Source of the DNA: Clostridia bacterium
GTDB taxonomy: Bacteria; Bacillota; Thermoanaerobacteria; Thermoanaerobacterales; Thermoanaerobacteraceae
Length of the DNA stretch: 60,504 nt
Assembly: GCA_012840485.1 (NCBI GenBank)
Contig: DULG01000024.1
Location: forward strand, 1-60,504
Direction: 5' to 3'
Shown here piece by piece: positions 1 to 8,446 of the stretch. The position numbers and the translations under genes are program-made. How positions within the stretch are numbered: position 1 is the first letter of the stretch; each line of letters starts with the position of its first letter. Below the pieces are notes generated by a model. The model made no database searches. It was given only the letters and a program-made list of their open reading frames with translations, and was not told the DNA's origin.

Positions 1-12
1 AAAGTCACACTT

Positions 13-211
13 ATTTGTGCTTGAGAAGATATTCTACACATGTTAAAATGCGGACTTGAGTCCAATGAGTGGTAGAAATAATTCCACTCCCTCCTCCGTG
101 CTTTGTAGTATATCTATATATTTTAAAGAAATTATATCAAAAATATCGCTCAATAACACACTTTCATTACAATTTGTGCTTGAGCAAAGCGAAAGGATGT
201 GGGTTAAAATG
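13..211 (+). repeat. Degenerate direct repeat upstream of pgpA
   Basis: A 13-nt block, ATTTGTGCTTGAG, occurs at 13-25 and again at 172-184. Each copy is followed by GTTAAAATG, at 42-50 and 203-211, with similar spacing. The second copy runs into the pgpA start codon. This looks like an old tandem duplication of a gene start, with the sequence between the blocks diverged. I see no gene in 1-208. Confidence 0.4.
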
Positions 212-682
212 AAAGAGATTGTCATAAATCTTTTAAAAGAAAGAGGAATTACTTTAGAGGATATGGCAGTATTAGTATTAGACTTGCAAAGAAAATATTA
301 CAATGACTTAACAATAGAGGAGTGTATAGAAAATTTACACCAGGTACTTGAAAAAAGAGAGGTTCAAAATGCTATTTTAACGGGAATATCTTTGGATAAG
401 CTAGCAGAAAAGGACATATTAGAAGAACCCCTCTTGTCAATTCTAAAAAGAGACGAACCCTTATATGGCATTGACGAAATTTTAGCTTTAAGCATTACAA
501 ATGTTTATGGATCAATAGGCCTTACTAACTTTGGATACCTTGATAAAGTAAAACCCGGCATAATAGGAAAACTGAATGAGGATAAAGAAAAAAAGTGCAA
601 TACTTTTATTGACGATTTAGTAGCTGCAATAGTCGCTGCAGCCTGTGCTAGAATCGCCCATTCTAGAAAAGAAAATTTTTAG
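209..682 (+). CDS. Phosphatidylglycerophosphatase A family protein (YutG-like)
   Basis: This 157-residue protein matches the short Firmicute form of the PgpA family, like YutG of Bacillus, judged from the block LYGIDEILALSITNVYGS and the C-terminal IDDLVAAIVAAACARIAH. PgpA proteins are linked to dephosphorylation of phosphatidylglycerophosphate to phosphatidylglycerol. The short form lacks the membrane segments of the E. coli enzyme, so activity on that substrate is inferred. The ATG at 209 is chosen because GAAAGGA lies about 11 nt upstream. The open frame continues upstream to 56, but that part has no ribosome site and does not resemble the family. The gene is monocistronic, convergent with the gene ending at 686 and only three bases away from it. 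Confidence 0.75.
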   Translation: MKEIVINLLKERGITLEDMAVLVLDLQRKYYNDLTIEECIENLHQVLEKREVQNAILTGISLDKLAEKDILEEPLLSILKRDEPLYGIDEILALSITNVYGSIGLTNFGYLDKVKPGIIGKLNEDKEKKCNTFIDDLVAAIVAAACARIAHSRKENF

Positions 683-685
683 CTT

Positions 686-1744
686 TTATTTTTCTAAAAC
701 AAATTTTACATAGCCCTCTTCTGGATTAACTTTTTTTAATTTAAATCCTTCAAAAGGAATCTTTATGTTTACAGTTGTATCATAACCTTGAAGTATTTTT
801 TCAAGTAATTGTCCCTCAATCTTTATGTCTTTCATCTCAAGAGAATTTATTAATAATTTAATTTTGTCATTCTCTATTGTAAATGTTCCCTTTAAAGTGT
901 AGTCATCATCGTCCTTTATTGTAAAGCCTTCTTTACTAAAATATACAGTAACCTCTTTTAATTTATCGTTATAAGACCGTACCATTTTGGTCACAGCTTC
1001 ATCAGTAAAAGAAACGGTAATGCTGAAAAAAGAAAAACTTAAATCTTTGTACTCTAGTGTATCCCAAGGCAATTGAGAAAGATGACTTAATAAATAATCT
1101 AAAGAAGGAAACATGTTAGTAAAACTATCAGCTATAGAAAAAATTTTTTGATAATCCGAGATTCTCTTTTTTATGTCTTCTAGCATTTTACTTTTGCTTA
1201 CTCTTAAGTCTTCTATTTTTTTTAGCACTTCCAATTGTTCTTTTTGTTTTTCTAAAAGTTCTTGTCTTTGCAATGATAGTTTATTCTCTTCTTCTTTTTT
1301 GTATTTAACAAGTCTGTTAAGATTATCTAACTTATCGTAAAAATAATTGGTTATAATGTCTATGTAAATGATTCTATGCAATAGTTCAGTGGCATTTTGT
1401 GCCATTAAAAGAAGTGACAAGATAGCATTTGTTCCCTCCATGTATAGAAATCTAAGCCAAGACCTTATAATATCTTTTTCTTTTTCTATATCCTTACTTA
1501 CCATTTGTATTTCTCTAGATTTTTCTTCAATCGTGATATTTAAATTTTCAATCTCTGAAGATAATTCCTCCAGTATTTTTTCTGCTTTAACTTTTTCTAC
1601 CTCAAGATCTAATAGCTCTAACACAAGCCTCTGCTCTTCTTCTTTTAATTTGTAAAAATCAGAAGAAGTTTCATTTTGTGCATTCGTCATCACAAAATGA
1701 AATAAAATTATAATAATTATCGCAACAGCAAGTCCCCTTTTCAT
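686..1744 (-). CDS. Exported coiled-coil protein of unknown function
   Basis: I do not recognise this 352-residue protein. Residues 1-22 form a signal peptide or membrane anchor (MKRGLAVAIIIIILFHF). Residues about 30-210 are rich in E, K and L with heptad spacing and should form long coiled coils, interrupted near 95-125 by a hydrophobic patch. This resembles the coiled-coil half of PcsB/CwlO-type proteins, but no NlpC/P60 or M23 domain follows. The last 140 residues look like a beta-rich domain. The start at 1744 is preferred to 1756 because GAGGGG lies just upstream of it. It sits before comEA's transcription unit end with a 44-base gap, so co-transcription downstream of comEA is possible. 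It may help organise the envelope; this is a guess. Confidence 0.6.
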   Translation of the reverse strand: MKRGLAVAIIIIILFHFVMTNAQNETSSDFYKLKEEEQRLVLELLDLEVEKVKAEKILEELSSEIENLNITIEEKSREIQMVSKDIEKEKDIIRSWLRFLYMEGTNAILSLLLMAQNATELLHRIIYIDIITNYFYDKLDNLNRLVKYKKEEENKLSLQRQELLEKQKEQLEVLKKIEDLRVSKSKMLEDIKKRISDYQKIFSIADSFTNMFPSLDYLLSHLSQLPWDTLEYKDLSFSFFSITVSFTDEAVTKMVRSYNDKLKEVTVYFSKEGFTIKDDDDYTLKGTFTIENDKIKLLINSLEMKDIKIEGQLLEKILQGYDTTVNIKIPFEGFKLKKVNPEEGYVKFVLEK

Positions 1745-1800
1745 AAAACCCCTCATTCATATAGTATTTTTTTGTTCTATGTGGAACTATTTAACATTAA

Positions 1801-2406
1801 TTAATCAACTACAATTTTATCCTTTATCTGTTCAAACATCTTAGGCCCTATTCTGGGAACATTCATTATATCCTCTATTTTTTTAAAAGGTCCTTTGGTC
1901 TCTCTAAATTCTATTATTCTTTCAGCTGTTACAGGACCTATCCCAGGCAATGTCTGTAATTCCTCTTTTGTAGCTGTGTTTATATTTATCTTTTTATCTT
2001 TTGCAGACATACCTGAGAATGAAATTATTGCTTCCTCTTCTTTTTTAGGTACTTTTATCATCTGCTCATCTTTGACTTTTTGTGCAAGATTGATATTGCT
2101 AAGGTCTGCTTCCTCTAATGGCCCCCCTGCTTTATTTATAGCATCTATTATTCTTTCTCCCTCTTTCATGAGGTAAACTCCTGGATTTTTAACCAAACCT
2201 GTCACATACACTTTTATTTCTAAAGGCTCCTTTTTCTCTTCGGTAGTCTTATTCTCTATTTCCTGTAATATGTTATGAGTATTTGCATTTATGATAAAAT
2301 CGCTTTTTAACTTGTAATTTTTATAAATTACATACCCTGAAAAAAATAAAATAAAAGACAATATAGCAATAATAGCATATTGCTGTTTTTTTGAAAAATA
2401 AGGCAT
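1801..2406 (-). CDS. comEA: Competence DNA receptor ComEA
   Basis: This 201-residue protein has an N-terminal membrane anchor (residues 10-27), an SLBB-like domain at about 62-125 (VYVTGLVKNPGVYLMKEGER), and two C-terminal helix-hairpin-helix motifs at about 140-200 (LQTLPGIGPVTAERIIEF and MNVPRIGPKMFEQIKDKI). ComEA binds double-stranded DNA outside the membrane and passes it to the ComEC channel during transformation. No comEC is seen nearby. The ATG at 2406 has GAGGTGATTGC in front of it. The gene is divergent from dacF. Confidence 0.9.
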   Translation of the reverse strand: MPYFSKKQQYAIIAILSFILFFSGYVIYKNYKLKSDFIINANTHNILQEIENKTTEEKKEPLEIKVYVTGLVKNPGVYLMKEGERIIDAINKAGGPLEEADLSNINLAQKVKDEQMIKVPKKEEEAIISFSGMSAKDKKININTATKEELQTLPGIGPVTAERIIEFRETKGPFKKIEDIMNVPRIGPKMFEQIKDKIVVD

Positions 2407-2524
2407 GCAATCACCTCTTTTTACAAGCTCCTTTATTTATTTCTACATGAATTAAAAAATTCCTTTTTATTTTTCACATTTTTTTGGTATACTTTAGGTA
2501 TGAGCATAAATTGGAGGCATGGCA

Positions 2525-3790
2525 ATGAAAAAGATAATAGCTTGTTTACTTACACTCTTTATTTTAGTAGCTCAAATAACTCCTATATACGCTAACGTAC
2601 CGCCACCGCCAGAAATCGTAGGCCCAACTGCAGTTTTAATGGATTTTACAACAGGTCAAGTATTGTATGACAAAAATATGCACAAAAGAATGTACCCCGC
2701 AAGCACAACTAAAATTCTTACTGCAATTATTGCTATAGAAAAGGGAAACTTAAACGATATTGTAACTGCAAGCGATAATGTTACAAAAATAGATGGAAAT
2801 TCCATATTTCTTTCTCCTGGTGAACAACTTACGTTAGAGCAATTACTTTATGCGCTTTTGTTAGAATCTGCCAATGATGCAGCAATAGCAATTGCTGAAC
2901 ACATTGGTGGGAACATAGAAAACTTTGCTAAAATGATGAATGAAAAAGCTAAAGAAATTGGAGCTTATGATAGCAATTTTGTAAATCCAAATGGTCTTCC
3001 TGATGAAAACCATTATTCAACCCCTTACGACATGGCCCTTATTGGAAGATATGCGATGCAAAATGAAACCTTTAGGAAAATAGTATGCACAATCAATTAC
3101 CAAATTCCTCCTACTAATAAATTTGATAAGACAAGAGACCTGTGGATAACTAATCGTTTAATTAAACCCTCAAGTTTTCACTATGAAGGCGCCGATGGAG
3201 TAAAAACAGGATACACAGTCGCAGCAGGACAGGTTTTAGTAGCTTCTGCCACAAGAGAAGGTCATAGACTTATATCTGTCATAATGGGAGACGAGGGGTT
3301 GAACATTTGGACAGATACCATAAAACTTTTAGATTATGGCTTTCAAAATTTTAGTTTAGTAAAAAAGACAGAAAAAGGTGAAATAATAACTTATGTTGAT
3401 TTAGGAAAAACTCAATTTAAATTGCCTTTAATAGCAAAAAATGATTTTCACTATGAAGTGCCAAAAGGGCAAGAAAATTCTATAGAAACTCAAATAATAC
3501 TAAATAAAAACATAAAAGCGCCAATAAATAAAGGAGATACATTAGGATACATTAAATACACTTTAAATGGAAAGGAAATAGGCACAAATCCTCTTATTGC
3601 AGCCGAATCTGTTTATAAAAACTTTTTGGGAAATTATTATACGGATGTACAATCTTCTAGTGTAAAAAATACAATGTATACTAACCCTGTAAGATTTATT
3701 ACTGGAACAACAATTTTAGGAATAGCTTTTATCCTTTGGAGAAGACGGAAAATTAGAAATAGAAAGAAATATATTTTCTCAAAATATTGA
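2525..3790 (+). CDS. D-alanyl-D-alanine carboxypeptidase (DacF/PBP5 type)
   Basis: This serine-type DD-carboxypeptidase trims the terminal D-Ala from peptidoglycan stem peptides outside the membrane. A signal peptide covers about residues 1-24. The penicillin-binding motifs are in order: SxxK as PASTTK near residue 60, SxN as ESAND near 115, KTG as GVKTGYT near 230. A PBP5-type C-terminal domain follows, then a membrane segment near 385-405 and a basic tail. GGAGG at 2513-2517 lies seven bases before ATG 2525; the ATG at 2519 is too close to it. A strong terminator follows. Spore-forming Firmicutes carry several paralogues, so the exact name (dacA, dacB or dacF) is uncertain. Confidence 0.9.
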   Translation: MKKIIACLLTLFILVAQITPIYANVPPPPEIVGPTAVLMDFTTGQVLYDKNMHKRMYPASTTKILTAIIAIEKGNLNDIVTASDNVTKIDGNSIFLSPGEQLTLEQLLYALLLESANDAAIAIAEHIGGNIENFAKMMNEKAKEIGAYDSNFVNPNGLPDENHYSTPYDMALIGRYAMQNETFRKIVCTINYQIPPTNKFDKTRDLWITNRLIKPSSFHYEGADGVKTGYTVAAGQVLVASATREGHRLISVIMGDEGLNIWTDTIKLLDYGFQNFSLVKKTEKGEIITYVDLGKTQFKLPLIAKNDFHYEVPKGQENSIETQIILNKNIKAPINKGDTLGYIKYTLNGKEIGTNPLIAAESVYKNFLGNYYTDVQSSSVKNTMYTNPVRFITGTTILGIAFILWRRRKIRNRKKYIFSKY

Positions 3791-3797
3791 TTTAAAA

Positions 3798-3819
3798 AAG
3801 GGCAGAATGCCCTCTTTTT
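3798..3819 (+). terminator. Terminator of the carboxypeptidase gene
   Basis: A short GC stem (AGGGC/GCCCT) with a five-base loop is followed directly by CTTTTT. It lies eight bases after the stop codon and abuts the end of the convergent asnB. Confidence 0.75.
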
Positions 3820-5329
3820 ATGCATATATTTGGTTGTCATTGAGACTTCTACTTCTTCCTATGTCCTTTATAAAAGAATCAACATTAAAAAATCTTTTTA
3901 AAATTTTAAAATAATACAACTCTTCTTTAGACTTTATTTCAAAACCGTTAGGTAGGAATCTATTTTTTATATACTCTGCATCATTAATTTCTGATTCGGC
4001 TATTTTATTTAATATTTCAGATGTACCAGTTCCTATTGCAAATTTTTCTTTTTTTCTCCATACAATTGATTCTGGTAAATAATTTTCTGCAAGTTTTCTA
4101 AGTATCCACTTTTCGGTTTTTTCTCGGCCGTTAATTTTAAATGACGGTGTTATTTTAAATGCGTACCGTAACACTTCTACATCTAAAAACGGTACACGTC
4201 CTTCAATGGAATGTGCCATTGTCATTCTGTCAACTCTTTGAAGATTTGTATTATGCAAATTTCGAGTTATATATTTTAATTCGGATTGTAATTTCCAAGG
4301 ATTTGTATAATTTTTAAGGTAATGGTATCCGCTAAACAACTCATCAGCACCCTCTCCCGAAAGAATAACTTTTACGTAATTGCTTGCAAGTTTTGATACA
4401 AAATATGTTGCAACAGCACTTCTGACTAAGGCTGGATCACAGGATTCAAGATGATATATAACTTTGGGTAAAACTTTTTTTATGTCCTCTTCTGTATAAA
4501 TAAATTCATGGTGAATCGTACCTACATAATCAGCAACAACTCTTGCATTCTTTAAGTCATTACTTCCTTCGACACCTACTGCAAATGAGTGAAGGGGATT
4601 TTTGTATTTTGCTGCTATTGCTGCTATAAGGCTGCTATCCAATCCGCCACTTAAAAATACTCCAACAGGCACATCAGCAATCAACCTTTTTCTTACTGAA
4701 TCCTCTAATCTAAGCCTTAATCCATTAATAATATTATCAACATCTGCAAAATGCATCGGATCCTGTGGAATTGAATAATATCTCTCAAATCCGTTTTCAG
4801 TTGTATAAATATATCCATTAGGAAATTCATTTATATCATCAGTTACTTCCTGAAGTGCTTTAATCTCCGAAACAAAGGCAAAATAACCTTCTTTTGTTTT
4901 ACCATAATATAATGGCTTTATTCCTAACGGATCACGAGCAATAAATATGGTCTTTTTTTTAGAGTCATAAATAGCTAAAGCAAACATTCCATCAATATAG
5001 TTAACACAATTTTTACCTAGTTCTTCATATAAATGAATTATTACTTCGCTATCAGTATCTGTGGAAAAAATATGGTTTTTTAACTCTTTATGTAATAATT
5101 GATAATTATAAATTTCCCCATTATAAATAAGCCAATATCTGCCATCTTCGTTTTTTATAGGTTGGCGTCCATGATAAAGGTCAATTATCGTCAACCTATT
5201 ATGGCCTAATGTAATATTTTCATCCGCAAAAATACCTGACTCATCCGGGCCACGATGTCGTATTTTCTCAAGCATCCTTTGTATTTTGCTCTTATCACCA
5301 GTTCCTATAATTCCCGCCAATCCGCACAT
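3818..5329 (-). CDS. asnB: Asparagine synthase (glutamine-hydrolysing)
   Basis: It converts aspartate, glutamine and ATP to asparagine. The N-terminal glutaminase domain begins MCGLAGIIG, so Cys2 is the catalytic nucleophile after Met removal. HRGPDESG and YNGEIYNY are typical class II amidotransferase blocks. The synthetase domain has the PP-loop SGGLDSS near residue 228 and the SGEGADELFSGY block near 325. At 503 residues it is shorter than E. coli AsnB (554) but both domains look complete. GGGGAGGA precedes the ATG. It is separated from the mutase gene upstream by a hairpin at 5376-5404. Confidence 0.93.
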   Translation of the reverse strand: MCGLAGIIGTGDKSKIQRMLEKIRHRGPDESGIFADENITLGHNRLTIIDLYHGRQPIKNEDGRYWLIYNGEIYNYQLLHKELKNHIFSTDTDSEVIIHLYEELGKNCVNYIDGMFALAIYDSKKKTIFIARDPLGIKPLYYGKTKEGYFAFVSEIKALQEVTDDINEFPNGYIYTTENGFERYYSIPQDPMHFADVDNIINGLRLRLEDSVRKRLIADVPVGVFLSGGLDSSLIAAIAAKYKNPLHSFAVGVEGSNDLKNARVVADYVGTIHHEFIYTEEDIKKVLPKVIYHLESCDPALVRSAVATYFVSKLASNYVKVILSGEGADELFSGYHYLKNYTNPWKLQSELKYITRNLHNTNLQRVDRMTMAHSIEGRVPFLDVEVLRYAFKITPSFKINGREKTEKWILRKLAENYLPESIVWRKKEKFAIGTGTSEILNKIAESEINDAEYIKNRFLPNGFEIKSKEELYYFKILKRFFNVDSFIKDIGRSRSLNDNQIYA

Positions 5330-5375
5330 TTGACTAACATTCCTCCCCTTTAGATATATTTAAAGAAATTGAATA

Positions 5376-5404
5376 AGGAACGTAAGAAAAGATCTTACGT
5401 TCCT
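5376..5404 (-). terminator. Hairpin between the mutase gene and asnB
   Basis: A perfect 11-bp stem (AGGAACGTAAG/CTTACGTTCCT) encloses a 7-base loop. The T-rich tract is better on the plus side (AAATTTTTA) than on the minus side, so efficiency for the mutase operon is uncertain. It probably ends the opine-dehydrogenase/mutase transcript. Confidence 0.5.
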
Positions 5405-5410
5405 AAATTT

Positions 5411-7054
5411 TTATACTTCTATAGCTGATTCACGTAAAATCTTTTCTACCCTTTCTTTTTCAGGTATTATTCTGTGTTTTTCATAGTCATAAGCATAGCA
5501 TGCACCATCTATTAATTTGGTCTGCAATTCTCCTTTTGCATACTTGTTACCCTTGAGATGTGCTGCATCTAATAGACCAATCTTTATCGCTAATGCTAAT
5601 ACGTCTGGATCAGAAAGTGGATCAGGACTGTGAGGCGCTAAACTCTTTATCGCTTCCAATAAAATCCTTGTCTCTTTCTTTAACTGTTCTTTTCTTTGAA
5701 TTACTTCTTTATCCTGAGTCAAATCAGGCATTCCAAACATTGAGTTTTTTATCACGGCTTTTACTATTTTAACGCTTTCAATTATATCTTCTGGCGTTGC
5801 AGCATGATGAGCTTCACAGTAGCCTACCACATGATAGATATGAGGCTTTATAGCCATGGAGAGATAGGCACTGGAAGCCAATTGTCCTTTAGCTTCTAAA
5901 AGGTCGGAAGGGAAACTTGCAAGCCCAGCTCTTGCCTGCCTTATAACTCTGAAATTTTCATCTTGTAATTCTCCTATCAATTCTATCTTAGCTAACATCT
6001 TTGCCAAATCCATTTTTGGTGAAATAGAAGCAGGTACATTAAACATAAACTGAGCTACATAGTCTCTTACTCCCATCTTTTTGGCATTATATGCTGCAAG
6101 ATAAGCCATTGTTACTCCAATTACGTCGTGAGCATCTCTCAAACTCCAATGATGTGCTTCGTTTACTTCTACAGGTACTCCTTTTTCAGCGTGCCATTTC
6201 ATAAGCTGCTGATTTTCTCTTATGGAAGTATTTACATCCCTTGGTCCTCTGCCGTCCAATACATTATACCAGCAAAGGGGAATCGCTGCCCAAGCGTTAT
6301 GGATAGTCTCTAAAAGTATCTCTGCCATCTTGAAAACATCATTTGTACCACTGTAACATCTGAGAAGAGGATAGTTACCTCTTCTTGAAGCCTCATATAT
6401 TCTTATTAAGTCTTCCTTCTTTCTTATAGGAACACCGCCTGCTCCGTCTAAAGATTTGTCATATTTCTTATCAAAGAAGTGCTCTTGAGCATTTTGGTCT
6501 GGTGCTATAGAAATTACATCTAAAACTTCTGCTTCTGCTATCTTCTTAACTCCTTCTATAGTGTCCTCCAATGAAGGAAGCCCAAACTGATGTCTTATTA
6601 TGGGATAAGGAAATTTATCTTCTATTCTTCCGACTAATGTATCAGCAAAAACTCTTTGTCTATTACTTGAATTTCCGCCTCTTAAGAAATTGATTGTCGC
6701 TTCATCTCCTTTTGTACCATCAAAAACCACATCAAAAATTCCTGATTTACGAGCTACCTCTGAAGTAGGTTCTGTACCTCCAAATATCCATTTTATATGT
6801 TTCAAATTATTTACCTCTATTTCTTTTTTTAGCTCTTCTAAGAGTTTTTCAAGAGCTGAAGGAGTTAATCTATAACTTACTCCTACAATTTGCGGTTTAT
6901 GTTCTTTTACAGCTTCTATTAAATTTTTTATAGGAACAGCAGGCCCTAAAAATACAGTTTCATAACCTTGTTGCTCTGCAAACCTCAAAAAGTTATATAC
7001 ACCTGCCACATGAACGCAATTGCCTATCGCTGCAGCTACAACCACCTTTTTCAT
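5411..7054 (-). CDS. B12-dependent mutase, glutamate-mutase-like fusion
   Basis: Residues 1-135 form a cobalamin-binding Rossmann domain. The base-off/His-on signature reads CVHVAG (residues about 13-18) where DxHxxG is usual; the cobalt-ligating His is kept, and IFGGTEP matches the later GG element. Residues about 150-545 resemble the catalytic barrel subunit of glutamate mutase (GlmE): YPLLRCYSGTND, LCWYNVLDGRGPRDV and VNEAHHWSLRDAHD align in order with GlmE blocks. GlmS and GlmE are separate proteins in Clostridium; here they are fused, B12 domain first. The active-site residues differ from GlmE, so glutamate is not assured as substrate. The start overlaps the stop of the opine-dehydrogenase gene by four bases, implying translational coupling and a joint pathway under the c-di-AMP riboswitch. 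Carbon-skeleton mutase chemistry is inferred; the reaction is unknown. Confidence 0.7.
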   Translation of the reverse strand: MKKVVVAAAIGNCVHVAGVYNFLRFAEQQGYETVFLGPAVPIKNLIEAVKEHKPQIVGVSYRLTPSALEKLLEELKKEIEVNNLKHIKWIFGGTEPTSEVARKSGIFDVVFDGTKGDEATINFLRGGNSSNRQRVFADTLVGRIEDKFPYPIIRHQFGLPSLEDTIEGVKKIAEAEVLDVISIAPDQNAQEHFFDKKYDKSLDGAGGVPIRKKEDLIRIYEASRRGNYPLLRCYSGTNDVFKMAEILLETIHNAWAAIPLCWYNVLDGRGPRDVNTSIRENQQLMKWHAEKGVPVEVNEAHHWSLRDAHDVIGVTMAYLAAYNAKKMGVRDYVAQFMFNVPASISPKMDLAKMLAKIELIGELQDENFRVIRQARAGLASFPSDLLEAKGQLASSAYLSMAIKPHIYHVVGYCEAHHAATPEDIIESVKIVKAVIKNSMFGMPDLTQDKEVIQRKEQLKKETRILLEAIKSLAPHSPDPLSDPDVLALAIKIGLLDAAHLKGNKYAKGELQTKLIDGACYAYDYEKHRIIPEKERVEKILRESAIEV

Positions 7055-8151
7055 GCTATCGTTACCTCCTTTCTTTTACCTTCTACCATTTCTACAATTT
7101 CCTCAACAGTCGTTCCTTTTATCCCAAGGTTTTCTGCAGTTCTGCCCATTTTCCAATAATCTCTTCCGTGCATAACAGATGCAAGGTGTATAATAGCATC
7201 AATAGTTGGAGTTTTAATTCCTATTTCTTTTGCTATAGAAGAAATAGGAACTAAACTCATGGGGACGTCTTCAAAAATATACCTGCACTCCAAGGTTTCC
7301 GGTGCTAATAAGCCAACATACGCCTTTGTATTTTGTATTGCTTCATATAAAGTTTCACCTTCTGCATTGTAAGTTTCTTTGAGCCAATCTTTAGCTGAAA
7401 CAGTTTTTACTCCCAACCTCTTAGCCACCATCATTCTCTCATTATCAACCTTTTCTAATATTTTTGCTACTGAAGGAGAAATACCTTCTCTGTAATATTC
7501 GAAAATTCCTTTTGCGGTTTCAATTCTAGCAGCATTTAGAAGGGTTGGCGTCGGATGGAATATCGCTCCAAAATTATTAAAGCTAGTCTCCAACACATTT
7601 TGAGCAGGGACAAACTGAGGAAATGCATTATTTAGAGCTTCTACCAATATTTCTGTTTTTTCTTTAGGTATTGCAGCAACAGACACTACTTCTTTTATTT
7701 TGTATATTTTAGCTCTTCCCATGGAAGACCTGCAGGCGTATATAAAAGTATCTGTTTCTGCAATAACTACATCTAAATCTTCTCTTTTTCTTGTAACATT
7801 ATGAAACTCTAAAGCACCACCAGTTCTCCCAGGGTTTAATATAATTATTTGACCATCCCTAAGATATGGCAACATGTCTTCGGCAATTTTATAATGGGCA
7901 GAAGCAGGAACTACAACTAAAACTATATCAACATCTTTAATAGCTTTCTCCATGTCATCAGTTATCACATTTAACTTGCCAAACCCTTCTACTTCTCCTT
8001 CCAATTCAATTCCACCTTTTTCTATAATAGGAAGTAATTTTTTATAGGTTCTATTGTACAAATTAACTTTATAGCCTTTTAAAGCGAGATGCCCCGCTAT
8101 TGCTTGACCCCCATTCCCAGCTCCAATTACTGCAAAAGAGAGTTGTTTCAT
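7051..8151 (-). CDS. NAD/NADP octopine/nopaline dehydrogenase family protein
   Basis: This 366-residue protein has an N-terminal Rossmann domain (IGAGNGGQAIAGHLALKG) and the opine-dehydrogenase C-terminal helical domain, with NNFGAIFHPTPTLLNA carrying the conserved Asn/His pair. Family members reductively join an amino acid and a 2-oxo acid, or run the reverse oxidation, and are related to 2-dehydropantoate reductases. A pantoate reductase is less likely because of the NPGRTGGALEF and HPxxxLLNA signatures. It is the first gene after the riboswitch and terminator, with AAAGGGGGTAGTAAAA before the ATG, and is coupled to the mutase gene. Its substrate is not deducible. Confidence 0.75.
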   Translation of the reverse strand: MKQLSFAVIGAGNGGQAIAGHLALKGYKVNLYNRTYKKLLPIIEKGGIELEGEVEGFGKLNVITDDMEKAIKDVDIVLVVVPASAHYKIAEDMLPYLRDGQIIILNPGRTGGALEFHNVTRKREDLDVVIAETDTFIYACRSSMGRAKIYKIKEVVSVAAIPKEKTEILVEALNNAFPQFVPAQNVLETSFNNFGAIFHPTPTLLNAARIETAKGIFEYYREGISPSVAKILEKVDNERMMVAKRLGVKTVSAKDWLKETYNAEGETLYEAIQNTKAYVGLLAPETLECRYIFEDVPMSLVPISSIAKEIGIKTPTIDAIIHLASVMHGRDYWKMGRTAENLGIKGTTVEEIVEMVEGKRKEVTIA

Positions 8152-8176
8152 TTTTACTACCCCCTTTTAAAGAAAT

Positions 8177-8207
8177 GAAAAAGCTATAGAGGGAAATCTA
8201 TAGCTTT
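8177..8207 (-). terminator. Intrinsic terminator of the c-di-AMP riboswitch
   Basis: An 11-bp perfect stem (AAAGCTATAGA/TCTATAGCTTT) with a six-base loop, then TTTTTCATTT on the minus strand. It lies between the riboswitch aptamer and the opine-dehydrogenase start (26 bases before the ATG), where an expression platform is expected. Confidence 0.7.
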
Positions 8208-8248
8208 AACCTTCGGTGTATGAAAAAACACAAAAAGACACCAATGCT

Positions 8249-8382
8249 ATCATCCTCCTCTTTCAACGCCTACGAGGTTAGCTGACGGGTTCGGGTCGAA
8301 AGATAACCCTACCATCTTTTAAAAGATGGATTCACCCCAGAAAGTGGTTCCCCCGCTTCTTTACGAATTCAGCGTTTAGCAT
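8249..8382 (-). promoter_or_regulatory. c-di-AMP riboswitch (ydaO/yuaA class)
   Basis: Read on the minus strand, the conserved ydaO elements occur in order: CGCTGAATTC, AGCGGGGGAACCA, GGGGTGAATC, GTAGGG, CCCGAACCCGTCAGCTAAC, CTCGTAGGCGTTGAAAGAGGA. An 8-bp variable stem (CCATCTTT/AAAGATGG) sits where P-loop variation is normal. This class binds cyclic di-AMP and usually lowers expression when the ligand is present. The downstream terminator supports transcriptional OFF control of the dehydrogenase-mutase operon. Confidence 0.93.
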
Positions 8383-8407
8383 TTTATTTAATTTTCAATT
8401 TATTTTT

Positions 8408-8436
8408 ATTATATCATAAAATCAAATATTTGCAAA
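8408..8436 (-). promoter_or_regulatory. Promoter of the riboswitch transcript
   Basis: On the minus strand TTTGCA (8431-8436) is followed after 17 bases by TATAAT (8408-8413). Transcription would start near 8400, about 20 bases before the aptamer. It lies after the stop of the YheO-type gene, so the operon has its own promoter. Confidence 0.65.
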
Positions 8437-8446
8437 GGAAAACAAA

